This document shows, piece after piece, positions 10,640 to 21,149 of a DNA stretch of 64,000 nt. The stretch comes from Spirometra erinaceieuropaei (Eukaryota > Platyhelminthes > Cestoda > Diphyllobothriidea > Diphyllobothriidae). Every line of letters starts with the position of its first letter. The stretch's first letter is position 1. The translations under genes were made by a program, and so were the position numbers. The notes beneath the pieces are model-generated. The model worked only from the letters and a program-made list of their open reading frames with translations. It ran no database searches and was not told the origin of the DNA. The stretch covers positions 586,605 to 650,604 of the forward strand of contig CACRXP010000315.1 in NCBI GenBank assembly GCA_902702965.1, in the 5' to 3' direction.

Positions 10640-11780
10640 ATGTTTAATATAGTCAACAATTTATAGCTCTCAGTTTTAACTATGAACATCGAGATTGATA
10701 AAAGCTGAGGGCGAGTGATTTTGATAAGCTAGAGGTCGGACAAGCAGCATCTTTTTCAGTATATGCAGTCGTATTTGTGGAGTCACGCATTCACCTGCAG
10801 AAGTCTAGAATGCCAGTTTTAATCAATCCATTAACGTTCACAATGCGTAGATGCAAATTCTGACCCGAAAAATGACTGAGATTAAAGATATGAAAGTAAA
10901 TATCGTCGTCCTATCAGTAGGCAATAAGTATAGCGGCGATTTCAGTGGGTGCAGGAGAAAATAGAAGAGGACATATATTTGGCGCAATCTAAAATAATTT
11001 GAACCAATTTGGGAAAACTCGACGGCTTTTGTGAGCTTCTAAACCAGAATAGCGAGCGTATGGTTTGTGCACGGCAAATCATCATACCACTTGAACAAAA
11101 TGAATCCAAACGAACACTGGTGGATGAGTGGGTAAATTGACCCAAACATCATTTGACGTACGGTTTCAGGTGGAGGCATTGTAGCTCAGGTAATTGGTGC
11201 GTTCGTCGTGCACGACCTCTACGTGTGCTTTTTGGATTCAAACTCCACCGGCACGGCCGTAGCCGAGGTTTTAATGTTGAATCAGGTGAAGTGTATAAAG
11301 CTGCCGGAACACCAGATAACCATCTCAGTTAATTGTCAGCTATTTAACACCAGACCTCACTGAGAAGTATACTTTGAATTCTCGATTCGTTATCAGTCAA
11401 TAATATACATTCCAGACACCTGTTTGTGATGCACCATCTATCAAATAAATAAGACTGAGCAGTGATTGAGGCGGCTATATTTTATCTTTAGCATTATTGA
11501 AGGTGATGCTTATTTATTTCCCGTCAGTTGATTATGCGTTCATCGTGACGCTTAATGCAAAGTATTATGCCTCCTCAGTGACGAACTTGCATGGTAATCG
11601 ATTGAATTATGACCCAAATTTACTTCACTGAACGCCCAGCATTTTGTTCTAGACAACATAACCAAACCAGCTGACCTGACTGAAATATTTAAAGTTGCAT
11701 GTGTGCCTTAACATACAGACTACAAAGCCCCAAGTAGTAAGATCTGAGCTAGAGAGGGGATATGCTCTGAAGGTGCTATT
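10640..11780 (+). repeat. Segment also found at 42.2-43.0 and 57.5-58.7 kb
   Basis: It starts with GTTTAATATAGTC followed by GCTCTCAGTTTTAACT, runs through the SINE-b head and ends near the GGGATATGCT phrase. The same order is found at 57528-58690 and, shortened, at 42200-42960. In those places it leads straight into the gene block; here it does not. Identity is about 80 percent. It is the only part of the gene-block array found this far left. Confidence 0.65.
11178..11265 (+). mobile_element. tRNA-derived SINE, family b, copy 1
   Basis: CATTGTAGCTCAGGTAATTGG is a good A box region, and GGATTCAAACTCC about 45 bases on is a weak B box. The tRNA-like part is followed by a body with GTTGAATCAGGTGAAGTG. 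Two relatives with the same flanks lie at 42340 and 58070, so it has been carried along by duplication. Confidence 0.55.
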
Positions 11781-13860
11781 AAACACCACTTGCGAGGTGT
11801 TGGATGACTGACTTTTAACCAGCAAGGTCAAATGTAACAAGTCAAACTTAGACCGCATGTCGACAGACGGCGCATAGTGAATAGCCTCATACTGTACTGT
11901 CTGAAAAGCGCGGCTACTTGCTACTGATAAATGAATAAGAAGGCTGGATTGCACTTATATAAATATCACGGTTAACAGTATTCATTCACATTTAATTCGC
12001 TGTATGCAAACAGATGGACATACCTGTAGGCAAGATGGCCAAGACTTCCATCGATTGGTCCAACAGCTGACATCATACCGACTGATAATTCCTCATGATG
12101 AACAGTCTTCTACACAATGCCAAGTTACCTTCCACAATGAAGCAGCAACACACAATTGCAAGACCTATGGTTTCATGGAAAATACTTCCAATGTGATAAC
12201 CTGTGATGTCTACTTTCCAATACTAACATACAACTTTGAACAAAGGGTATGTTAGTGGTAACATATATTTCCGGTTTCTTTTACAGACACTGTCAATCGT
12301 AAGAAGTAAAATGAAGTAGGACACAGCTGTATTCCAATGAAAAATGACTAGAATAGCTCTATAAATGCGCAAAACCTCAGAAAAATCAGGCGTATTGTAA
12401 CACTCCTGAATGGCGCCCATTCTGAGAGAATTTTCCACTTATTCCAGGTTTCCAACGTAAATAAATTTTAAGGGTGATATGCAGTACCTAATGCATCTGC
12501 ATTCATCAGCTTGTTATTTAGCTTTAATCTAGAGCGTTTTGCAAGAATTATTTTTAAGTTATCATGAGGGGGTCAATGCATACCCCCATCTGATGTGACT
12601 GTCATAACTCTTAACATACTACTAGTTTGATTTCAGTACCTCATGTTATTTGCATGCACTTGTACACCCGTCCAAACTACTGGGCCGCTTTTTCGCAGAT
12701 TCTTCACGTCAGCAGACTGCTATGTCAATTTCTGTCTTATGCAATTTGCATACTAAATCACCTGCAAATTATTTTTTACCAACTGCTTTTTACGCAAGCC
12801 TTTATCGTTTAGATGGCATTTTTAGTTGTTTATGTCCTTAACTCCAAATACACGGATTGACTAATTGACATTGACTGATTATCCATTTGCACATAGTCTC
12901 GAAGAAATCCCTCTGTGTTAAATTCTGACACCGAAATACTGGACGCTCTGTATGTCCGTTTAACCGGAATGCACGGTTTGGCGGTATTTGAACATCAGAC
13001 TGCACAACAGATTCATGCACACTTTTCTATGACACGCCTGATGCATGTCCACTTCTTCGATCTGGTAAAGATTGCAAAGCGTACCGTGGCGAAACAAAGA
13101 AGAAGCCCGCTGAGCGAATGGGCTACTGTCTCGCTATCCAGGTTGCCATCCCTCATGAGGAAGATTCTGGCAAAATCTAGTCCACACTGTGAAACCTGGT
13201 GAGCGATACGGAGTGCGGGCGACATCCTCATTCATCACCCCCTTACTCTTATATATTGCGAACAAAAGTTTTTCGCTTTTCCTGTATCACAGAAGGGCCC
13301 CACCTGGATTTGATTAATAAAAGTAGAATTATGACAGCGCATACTGCCTTTTATGAATGTGTGGGCTGTTGAAGTTCTTCTATGCGGTCAGAAAATGTTC
13401 TGACACATAGAATCGAAGACGCGGCGGGCAGTCCTTGTGAATAGTAGCTGTCTTCGGTCAGTTATTCCAAACCTGGCAGAAATTTGCAGGCCTGAGCAAA
13501 GAATGTGATTGGGTTACCGCTGACTGCCATCTAAAATATGAGATTTTGGAAGTGCCAGCCCAAATCCGTTCGCCCAGTTACGACTGAGAAATCAAGAGGC
13601 AAGAATAATCAGGGTTTTGCCGAAGGCAGCAAATGGCATCTTGCGCATAGCCTATGCAAAGGCATGTTCAATTGATTGCACAGGGTGATACGCAGGGGGG
13701 TGGCGTGATTACGGATGTGCTTACTATGGAAAGGAAGATTAAGAATTAATACTCTAACTTGCAGCGCCGTGAGCAAGCTTCCCAAGCCATCAGCCAACAC
13801 TGAGATCCGACTTGTTCTTGCAGGCCACTCTCACGTTAGTGACAAGGCTGCAAATTTCAG
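11780..13860. other. Stretch without recognised genes
   Basis: Apparently single-copy within this window. There are several frames of 60-100 codons on both strands, for example 12915-13202 (+). None has a family resemblance I trust. It could hold an exon of an unseen gene. Confidence 0.45.
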
Positions 13861-13878
13861 TAAACTTGCTAGCCTTCA

Positions 13879-14097
13879 TTGCGCGATGTAAATGACGATT
13901 GCGAACTTATTAATGATCTTTTGGAGGGGGTATTTATAACCTGTGTCAAATTACATAGTACAAAACTGAGAGATTTGGTAAGTTCTTCATTAGAGGATTT
14001 TGTCTTTGAACAATTAAAGCACAAATATACAAACCGCATAGTAGTTAATATCCACATTTCTAGTAGCGAGATTACCCTATTCACCTTCTCTTGGTGA
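13879..14097 (+). CDS. Unrecognised short open frame, possible exon
   Basis: A frame of 72 codons whose first codon is TTG, with a balanced, protein-like composition (NDDCELINDLLEGV, LEDFVFEQLKHKY). No good methionine or paired splice signals fix its ends. It has no repeat partner in the window. The opposite strand is also open over the same interval, which weakens the case. I give it only as a candidate exon; no function is suggested. Confidence 0.2.
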   Translation: MRDVNDDCELINDLLEGVFITCVKLHSTKLRDLVSSSLEDFVFEQLKHKYTNRIVVNIHISSSEITLFTFSW

Positions 14098-14099
14098 TA

Positions 14100-14725
14100 T
14101 TAGGACCGCTGGGCTGAAATGTTATATCCCTTGTGTTTTCAGCATCACAATGGATGGTATAAAATATGCATGCAACCGATAAAACGACCAAATTAATTGC
14201 ACTAAATTTTGGACAGAAAGAATAACAAGGTACCGGGAGGGGCACTAGCCTTGTTAAATTGATACCATATGAACTAGGGTTTGTGAAGATAAACAAAACG
14301 CACCTCAAGGGCTACTTGTAAACAAGGAAGCATTGGCAATGCCAACGAAACAGTAAACAAGGCCTATCAACAGACAAAAAACCCTATTGACCACCAAGCT
14401 AATCAGAATGTTGACCACCACGCTAAATTCGGAGTTATGGCGGGTATGGTGTTCTTGATCTGCTTATAAGGGTTGGAAAAATATTACAACGATAGGAACT
14501 CTAAGGTAAGCAGAATCTTGAGCCACAAAAACAAAGCGTAGTTCTGCTTTCCGAGGTGAATTTGCCTGTGGCGCTGTCCTTTGATATTAAGCAGACTGTT
14601 CTGCGCACGGGCGAAACGGTTATTTTTGCCTAATAGTTCACAATCTACCAACGCCTCTATTGCTTGAAATTAAAGATTTGTCTTCCAAGTCAATTCATGC
14701 CCCTCAGAACCTTCTCGCACGTGAA
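14100..14725. other. Stretch without recognised features
   Basis: Only a ~55 bp phrase near 14665-14715 (GAAATTAAAGATTTGTCTT ... CAGAACCTTCTCGCA) repeats sequence at 14878 and 16648, inside the direct repeats that follow. Confidence 0.45.
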
Positions 14726-15041
14726 GGCATGCCTTCTCATGATTTCTTTCCATCACACCTGCGAGTGACGGTCTAACTAAATACCTTACCTTTTTCTTCC
14801 ACCGCTTATAGGGTAATTAAGATTAGTGCTGCCTGTTTTATTTAAGCCGAATAAATACGCGGCTGTCGTTTCTAATTTTTGAAATTAAAGATTCATCTTT
14901 CAGGTCAATTCATTCCTCTCAGAACCTTCTCGCAACAGTTTTCATTACTTGCTTATAAAACGATAGGCCTAACACTGAAATTGGAGCGACGGCGAAAGGA
15001 GGAGAAAACTAATGCGGACGCAGTGAGGACTGGTATCTCAC
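14726..15041 (+). repeat. Direct repeat, left copy (partner 16496)
   Basis: About 315 bp align with 16496-16812 at 80-85 percent. Shared phrases include TGCCTTCTCATGAT, CAGTCTAACTAAATACCTTAC (one change), TTTATTTAAGCCGAATAAATAC and GCAGTGAGGA at the right end. The two copies flank the Penelope-like fragments, as expected for a pseudo-LTR arrangement, though chance nesting is possible. Confidence 0.7.
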
Positions 15042-15291
15042 TTAAAGCCCCTTAAGACGTCAAGTCTCCAGTCGGTAACAAACCATTTGGCACCGCGTCG
15101 ACAGGTAGTTGTCTGCACGTGAGTTGGAACATACGTCATACGAGTATTCACTATTCTAGGAAACCCATAAGCGATTGACCAATGTCAGCCCAGAGCCTTT
15201 GAAATCAAAGGGATAACTTAGTTGAAGTAGTTGGTCAGGGCAAAATCGACAGACATCAATCTTCTCACCTACCAACCGATAGTTCAAACGT

Positions 15292-15357
15292 CGTTTCCGA
15301 CTTTTCCCACCGTGTGCTCCACAGCAGGGTGAGAGCGAGGACGGTGAGTTGCGCGGC
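15292..15357 (+). repeat. Repeat family E, fragment 1
   Basis: It contains the family hallmark GTGTGCTCCACAGCAGGGTG followed by GGACGGTGAGT. It joins directly to Penelope-like coding sequence. Confidence 0.6.
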
Positions 15358-15935
15358 TCATTCGACGGGACCGAATCACACATTGAAGTTTAACGGAGCA
15401 GAAATTCTTGCTAGAGGCGACAACCGCCTGAGCTGTGAACTGCTCGGCTTATGGTTTTCCGGTTCTCATTCAATCAACAAGCACAACGACCTCCTGGCTC
15501 CATATTCGACCCTGAAATTTAGCCTAGGCAAAATAATTAGCCGCGAGGAGAACGTGCGGATAACCACTGTTCCAGGTATTAATGTCGGCGAGCCAAATCA
15601 CCCAAAAGCCTACGCGGATGACGAAATCTGGTAGTCAGCCCCTCAGTGGCTTGCAATTAGCGTGGGGGCTGATAATCTTAACTGGCATACAGGCTCATAG
15701 CAACTGCATGGCACCGGCACAATTCAACCAATGGCCAGTCGAGCTGTGGTGCACTCGGGAGCTGCCAACTGTGATAGGCATGTAGCTGCCTAGCAACTGC
15801 ATCCTATAAATACTGCAACACCTGGGCAGTCCACTATCCTTATCTGACTCTGTCGTTAATGATGGGTTAGAGTGAGAATCCGAAACATCAGGCTAATAAA
15901 GCACTTGTTCCAGCGAACGTGTCTCCCTTTCCGCG
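15345..15935 (+). mobile_element. Penelope-like element, 3' part (end of GIY-YIG domain and 3' UTR)
   Basis: The frame reads AAHSTGPNHTLKFNGAEILA and then GDNRLSCELLGLWFSGSHSI, the C-terminal half of the GIY-YIG endonuclease region. It matches the same part of the element at 19.9-20.7 kb. The downstream part also matches: CAACTGCATCCTATAAA, then GAGTGAGAATCCGAAAC, CAGGC and TTGTTCCAGCGA. The RT is absent. The domain start lies in a different fragment 700 bp further right, so the order is rearranged. Not functional. Confidence 0.8.
15857..15900 (+). ncRNA. Decayed hammerhead-like motif in Penelope-like 3' end
   Basis: GGGTT...AATCC can form a weak helix II followed by GAAAC, as in hammerheads. 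The CUGAUGA box is degraded (TTAATGA) and the cleavage triplet reads GGC. Penelope-like elements are known to carry hammerhead motifs. I take this as a dead relic. Confidence 0.4.
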
Positions 15936-15995
15936 GTTACTTCCTGTAACCCATCTCTTCGCTTCTGTTAGCAAGCCTAACCTTCGTTTCCGTTG

Positions 15996-16078
15996 ACGTC
16001 CGCCGAGTGCTCCGTAGCCGGGTGGGAGTAGGGACAGTGACGCACGCGGAAATTAATTTATGGTGATAGTAGACCTGC
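15996..16078 (+). repeat. Repeat family E, fragment 2
   Basis: A diverged copy of the GAGTGCTCCxTAGCxGGGTGG hallmark, followed by TGATAGTAGACCTGC. It again abuts Penelope-like coding sequence. Confidence 0.55.
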
Positions 16079-16084
16079 ATAACA

Positions 16085-16405
16085 TTTGCAGGGCCATTCC
16101 CAACATAAAACCTATCTCCGATGCTGTCTCTCAGCTGTCACGATCCGTCAGAGTAGTCATAACCAATCGACCCGAAACCAGAATTCGTCGCCGTGAGATG
16201 CAAATTAAGGACAGACTGGCACCTTACGACATCTCGGCAATCTTCAACCGAATGGTTTGCAATGATAGGCACTGCAACTACGTCGGGGAAATTGGACGAC
16301 AATTGCAGAACCACTTGCATGCGCTCAAACCGGCAACTCGGAAACCTTACCAGAACCCACAGCCTGCAACCCCTTCTGGGGAAAGCGGTGGCACTCCTCT
16401 TTTTT
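16085..16405 (+). mobile_element. Penelope-like element, start of GIY-YIG domain
   Basis: The frame includes YDISAIFNRMVCNDRHCNYV followed by GEIGRQLQNHLHALK. The CNYVGE-GRQL core is the second half of the GIY-YIG signature in Penelope-like endonucleases. Upstream residues fit the linker between RT and endonuclease. The frame drifts after about 16370 and stops. It lies downstream of the domain's C-terminal half (15345), so these are two fragments or one rearranged element. Confidence 0.7.
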
Positions 16406-16495
16406 AGACTATCCTCCTCGAACTTACACGCTCGCGAACCTGAACTAAGTTGATATATACAATAATGTCCCTTATCACTTCAACCGTGAGTACGG

Positions 16496-16812
16496 GCCTG
16501 CCTTCTCATGATCGTTTTCCCGGTCACACATGTGAGTGACAGTCTAACTAAATACCTTACGTTTTCCGCACCTCTTGTAGGGTAATTTAAACTAGTCCTG
16601 CCTATTTTATTTAAGCCGAATAAATACGGTGGCTGTCGTTTGCATTTTTTGAAATTGAAGGTATATAATTCAAGTCAATGCATGCCTCTCAGATTCTTCT
16701 CGCAACAGTTTTTCTTACCTGGCTATAAAACGATGGGCTTAATAACGAACATTGGGCAAGGCCAGGAACGAGGCGAAAACTGATATGAACGCAGTGAGGA
16801 TTGCGTTCTCAA
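16496..16812 (+). repeat. Direct repeat, right copy (partner 14726)
   Basis: Same 315 bp unit as at 14726-15041. It stands immediately left of another family E copy. Confidence 0.7.
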
Positions 16813-16831
16813 AAATCACACGAAATAACAG

Positions 16832-17065
16832 TTCGACCGTCGTACCCGACGATGCCCATCTGGTGCTCCACAGCGCGGTGGGAGCCGGCACAGTGACATG
16901 CGCGTAACGTAGTTTATTGTGAGACTGGACTTGCGTAGCATTTACCACACTGCCTTCCATCCTCTTTCCCTGCCTGAGCCCGGTGTCAAGAAGAAGGGAG
17001 TCAGGAGAGGGCGCAAGTGGCTGGCACGACGTACAAACGCACCTAGTCGTACCCGCATACCCCCT
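16832..17065 (+). repeat. Repeat family E, copy 3
   Basis: CGACCGTCGTACCCGACGAT leads into TGGTGCTCCACAGCGCGGTG, then the GTGAGACTGGACTTGCGTAG, CCCGGTGTCAAGA and GAGAGGGCGCAAGTGGCTGG blocks of the family in the usual order. No coding potential. Confidence 0.7.
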
Positions 17066-17584
17066 GGTCTACAACAAGCAATTACTTGACCCGAATTTTA
17101 GCCAGCAACAACGGGAACATAACAATGGATCAGACAAGTATGATTGGGCAGCTATGCTTAGGACTTGCATACTCAAGTGGGAGCGAAAGCACATCTACCG
17201 AGAGGGAAGCAGGTGTCAGGGAATTGCCAGCACACACGGGGCTTCGAGGGTCACGGTTTGCTGGTCAAGGCATAGCAGGTGCTTACATTCAGTCAGTCAG
17301 TATCAGTCAGTATATTTGGAGTAAACGACAGAAGCCCTGAAAACTCCATTTAGAGGGTACAGATATAAGGGAAAATAATTAAATTGCAAAGCTTTTGCGT
17401 GTAGAAGAATTCATAAATCTAATAATGTAACATAAAGGCGAAAGGGGTATTATATTCGCGAAATAATTGCGAAAAACTTTGTTCTCCTTATTCGGACTTT
17501 GAAAATTTCAAATGTGGGCTAAGTTTGACGCACAAAGTAGGATCTGATGAAATCTTGTTAGTAGTATATTTATAGTACTTTCAG
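17066..17584. other. Stretch without recognised features
   Basis: A run of TCAGTCAGTATCAGTCAGTA at 17293 is a tiny simple repeat. Otherwise nothing recognisable. Confidence 0.4.
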
Positions 17585-17940
17585 TAATCCATTAGATCAC
17601 GCTTCGGCAGTTCGGGTTGCCTTTCAGCAGGTAAGCATCCGGTTGTCTCTTGAACACGTTCACGGCAGGGGAATTAACAACAAACTCCGGCAAAGAGTTC
17701 CATTGGCGAATGACCCTCTGTGAGAAAAAGGAGGAGCGTTGATTTGTGTGGCACAGTTCCCTTTTAAGCTGGTAATCATGTCGTCTGAGATTGGACTTGG
17801 GTGCCATTTCAAAAAACGTTTCCCAGTCGACATCCATATTAAGTCCTTTTACCAACTGGAACGCTGCTATGAGGTTACCTCTGTCCTGCCTGTAGTGGAG
17901 GGGATAGAGGTTCAAGGCCGTCAGGCGCTGCTCGTACGTG
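17585..17940 (-). mobile_element. CR1-like LINE ORF2 C-terminal fragment
   Basis: The minus-strand frame (about 107 codons) reads LNLYPLHYRQDRGNLIAAFQ and later FFSQRVIRQWNSLPEFVV and NVFKRQPDAYLL. This YRQxRGDLI ... RVIxxWNSLPE pattern is the C-terminus of many CR1-like LINE ORF2 proteins. The 5' side is missing. The frame is intact over this stretch, so the copy is fairly young. Its first ~65 bp are repeated in opposite orientation just to the right. Confidence 0.85.
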
Positions 17941-18020
17941 AAGTTTTTGCAGTGCCTGACGGCCTTGAACCTTTATCCCCTCCACTACAGGCAGGACAGA
18001 GGTGACCTCATTGCAACGTT
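17861..18020. repeat. LINE head-to-head inverted repeat
   Basis: 17861-17926 and 17954-18020 are inverted copies with a few mismatches around a 27 bp loop. Both carry the same LINE stretch (YPLHYRQDRG), one on each strand. Twin priming during LINE insertion or a later fold-back duplication could produce this. Confidence 0.75.
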
Positions 18021-18738
18021 CCTTGAATCACACGAATCAGGGATTTAAGGTCAGCAATGTGCATTCCTTATGATTTCGATGCGGATAGTGATTGTATATA
18101 GCAACTTCGGGAAGGTCATAATATGTGTGTTTGTGTTGCAGAAGACATTTCCCACTCATTTCGTATACTTTCTCAGAAACCAAATATGTACTTATACTTG
18201 TATAGGTACACCAACGGGAGACCAGCCGTAAGCTTCAAATTTAGAAACACATAAACGGCAAGAATGAAAAACTCAGGCTATTTAGCGCACGCAACTAACC
18301 GATCGCGCCCATTGTTTTGGACCACAACTTAATCATGCTGGTTTCCTCTAGCTGGCCCCGAATCCACGTTCTTCTTCAGGCTCTATCTGACATTGAATTT
18401 CCTATTATGCATATATTTTCCGTCACTCTAAGACCACATATCCATGCCAAATTCTACACTCCCACAAATTAACAACTTCATTCAAACACATTTTATGGAG
18501 TTTTCAATTTTATGAACTTATTTGTTATTTATGATAAAAAAAGATCCTTTAAAACCGTATATAATCCCTTTTCCTGAGTATTTGCCTGGAAAGTGAAAAG
18601 AAAACATGGTTTAGACATATATGTGTTTTATTTCATAGAATACCCTATTCCGAATCTGCCTGAAGATATGCAGTATATAATTCTAGCAACGTTTCAATGA
18701 CTGGACGGATCACTGGTAATATTGGTGTTGAAGGATTT
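18021..18738. other. Stretch without recognised features
   Basis: AT-rich, no long frames, no partner in the window that I can see. Confidence 0.45.
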
Positions 18739-19190
18739 ATGTTGCGGTGAGGCACGCATTCCATCACCGATTGGTCGAAAAGGGAGTCAAGGCTTAACTA
18801 AAGGGATTGAAGCATGTCATCGAGAACTCTTTCAAATTGAACAAAGTAAAGTATTTTCGGGTGTAGAGAAAGAATTATAGTTTGGAGTGCAACTTCGTGT
18901 GGCTAGGCCTAATTACGTCCGACAACGTGTGCGCGTTTTAATGACTATAGGCACTAAATTTGCCCAGTTGGGCCAAGTGGTAGATGCACTGGACCAACGC
19001 GGGAGCCACATCGGGTTCTGACAGACGTTATCGGATTGCACACCACAAAAATGCTAAAATTTCGCGGTGCGGTGGCATATCCGGTTGCCGGCAGCCTTCG
19101 CGCTTACTGGGATCTCTGCCGTCCCCAGTTTCGTTGTTAGTCAAAATCCAGGTCATTTGCTGTGGGGACCAGGGGTTGGGATGGAGCGCT
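18739..19190 (+). repeat. Direct duplication, copy 1 (partner 20659)
   Basis: The first 220 bp differ from 20659-20880 at only a handful of positions; similarity then drops to about 80 percent. A frame in the near-identical part (IGRKGSQGLTKGIEACHREL, ending SGVEKEL then stop) is open in both copies, but I do not recognise it. The block leads into a SINE head and then a family E copy. Confidence 0.75.
18965..19030 (+). mobile_element. tRNA-like SINE head, family e, copy 1
   Basis: GTTGGGCCAAGTGGTAGATG resembles an A box, and ATCGGGTTCTGACAG a degenerate B box. It is repeated at 20877. Probably a SINE, not a tRNA gene, because the stems do not close. Confidence 0.45.
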
Positions 19191-19194
19191 AAGG

Positions 19195-19395
19195 TGCGGT
19201 CATCCAACTGTGCCTTCCTGCCTCTTCGGTATTCTTAGTTCTGTCTTGACACCGGACCCTGGTGGTGAGTGGGGAAGAGAGAGTGTGTTAAATGCTATGC
19301 AAGTCTACACTCATTATAAACTAAATCAGGCACAATTCACCGTCGTTGCTCTCGCCTTGCTGTGGAGCACACGGTAGACATTGTCGGAAAAGACG
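19195..19395 (-). repeat. Repeat family E, copy 4
   Basis: On the minus strand it reads CCGTGTGCTCCACAGCAAGG and later the CTCTCTCTTCCCCACTCACC part. Same block order as the plus-strand copies. Confidence 0.65.
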
Positions 19396-19399
19396 GTCC

Positions 19400-19860
19400 A
19401 ACTGTCATATGTACTGAAAATTTTCGATTTTAGCGTTGCTATCAACTGCTACGGTTGGCGGAGCATGCCGCCGTGTGCACATATACGAGGTGCTTGTCTG
19501 CTTTTTATGAAAAGGATTTCCGGGATTCCGAATACAGTTCAAAAATTTTCCTTGATATATATTTTTAGACTGTTGACTCACGTATGCTTTCTTTGGTAAA
19601 AGCAGTTCGACAAATGTCAAATGAAAGCGACAATAAGGTCCTAAATACATAATCGATGCAATAAAGCATAACTAAAATAACAACTGACAAAAAGAGGAAT
19701 GAAGGGCAGTACTTTGTTTGTCAGACAAGGGTGGCCATTGAAAGGAGATGTGAAGTGACTGTTACTCAAAAGACTAGTTGTCTGTCATCCGCGGTTTAGT
19801 TTACGATGGAACTAATGAACAAGACCAAAGCTCATTACTCGCGGGATAGGAAATGCATTT
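19400..19860. other. Mosaic of short repeat pieces
   Basis: Short stretches match 21550-21690 (AAGCATAACTAAAATxxCAACTG) and 22905-22985 (GTGAAGTGAxTGxxACTCAAA). I see no gene. Confidence 0.45.
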
Positions 19861-19869
19861 TCAGAAGAA

Positions 19870-20657
19870 GAAACGATCGCTGGAACAAGGGCTTTTTTCG
19901 CCTGAAGTTTCGGATTCTCACTTGAATCCATCATCAGAGACAATGGCAGAAAAGGGTGACTCGTGCACAGGAAGTTGCAGTGTTTATAGGATGCAGTCGC
20001 TATGCTACTGCATACCTATAATAATTAACTGCACTCCCCTTCATCAAGGATTGTTGCCCGCTGGTGCGCTAATTGCTTGATGGCCGGCATGCAAGTTGTT
20101 AATTGCCGAAATGTCATAACCCGTGTTGGATGCTGGCATGATGATTGCTCGGCCATCTGGCTCACCGGCTTGCGCGCTCGCTGAGTGGTCAGTTACTTTG
20201 GCCAGCCTATGCCTCAGCACGGAATATGGAGTGGGGATGTCGTTGTACTTGTTGATAGATTGAGGTCCCGTGAACCATGACTCAGGCAACTCGCGGCTCA
20301 CGCAATTATCCCCTCTCGCGAGAATTTCGGCCTCATGGAACTTGAATGTGTGGCCGGGTCTCGTCGAATGGGCCGCGATCTGAGTGTTGGCGTTATTTCT
20401 CCATACCACTACCGCTTCTTCGGAATTTCGCGTTCGGAGCAGTCTTATAGTTTCTCCGACGTAGTTGCTTTGTCCGCAACTGCACCAGATCCGGTAAACG
20501 ACTCCAGATGTTTCTTGCCGTGGCAGTGGGTCTTTTTGTCTCATTACCTGACGCCTCATGGTGGCCTTCGCTCTGTGTGCAACTCCAACCCCAAGTGGTG
20601 CAAGACGGCGGCTATCTGCTTCGGAGACTTTCGTGATGTACGCTCCAAACGCGAATG
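19870..20657 (-). mobile_element. Penelope-like element, 5'-truncated (RT end, GIY-YIG domain, 3' UTR)
   Basis: A single minus-strand frame is open from about 20650 down to 20044. It begins in the RT-endonuclease linker (GVGVAHRAKATMRRQVMRQK), enters the GIY-YIG domain (GVVYRIWCSCGQSNYVGET) and continues through AAHSTRPGHTFKFHEAEILA to SWFTGPQSINKYNDIPTPYS. A 3' UTR with a hammerhead-like motif follows. Sequence at its right edge is the start of the 20659 duplication, so the insertion is 5'-truncated there. The intact frame suggests a recent insertion. The RT catalytic core is missing, so it cannot move by itself. Confidence 0.85.
19901..19942 (-). ncRNA. Hammerhead-like motif in Penelope-like 3' UTR
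   Basis: Minus strand: CTGATGA, one T, GGATTC, six-base loop, GAATCC, GAAAC. Helix II is six perfect pairs and both conserved boxes are present. The cleavage triplet is GGC instead of NUH and helix I pairs poorly, so self-cleavage is unlikely. Known Penelope-like elements carry such motifs. Confidence 0.5.
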
Positions 20658-20658
20658 T

Positions 20659-21115
20659 TGCAGTGAGGCACGCATTTCATCACCGATTGGTCGAAAAGGG
20701 AGTCAAGGCTTAACTAAAGGAATTGAAGCCTGTCATCGAGAACTCCTTCAAATTGAACAAAGTAAAGTATTTTCGGGTGTAGAGAAAGAATTATAGTTCG
20801 GAGTGCAACTTCGTGTGGCTAGGCCTAATTACGTTCGGCAACGTGTGCGCGTTTTAGTGACTACATGCACTAAATTTGCCCAGTTGTGCCCCGTGGTAGA
20901 TGCGCTGGACCAACGCGGGCGGGGGGATCACATCTGATTCTGGCAGACTTTATGGAATTGCACACCATAAAAAATGCAAAAAGTTCTGAGTGCTTTAGCA
21001 GACCAGGTTGACGGCAGCCATCGCGCACACTAGAATCAATGGCGTTCCCCAATTGTTGTTGTTGGTAAAAAAACTAATCATTTGCTGCGTGGGCAAGAGG
21101 GTGTGGAACGGAGCG
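20659..21115 (+). repeat. Direct duplication, copy 2 (partner 18739)
   Basis: Second copy of the block described at 18739. Its left end coincides with the truncated end of the Penelope-like insertion. Confidence 0.75.
20877..20945 (+). mobile_element. tRNA-like SINE head, family e, copy 2
   Basis: Paralogue of 18965-19030 with the same A-box-like phrase (TGGTAGATGCGCTGGACCAA). A G-rich insert separates it from a poor B box. Confidence 0.4.
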
Positions 21116-21149
21116 TCAAGGTGCGGGCACGATCATGCCATCCACCTCT

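Noticed and set aside
20335..20796. 153-codon plus-strand frame
   Set aside because: Most of it is antisense to the Penelope-like endonuclease frame. Only the last part, inside the 20659 duplication, is of interest and is treated there.
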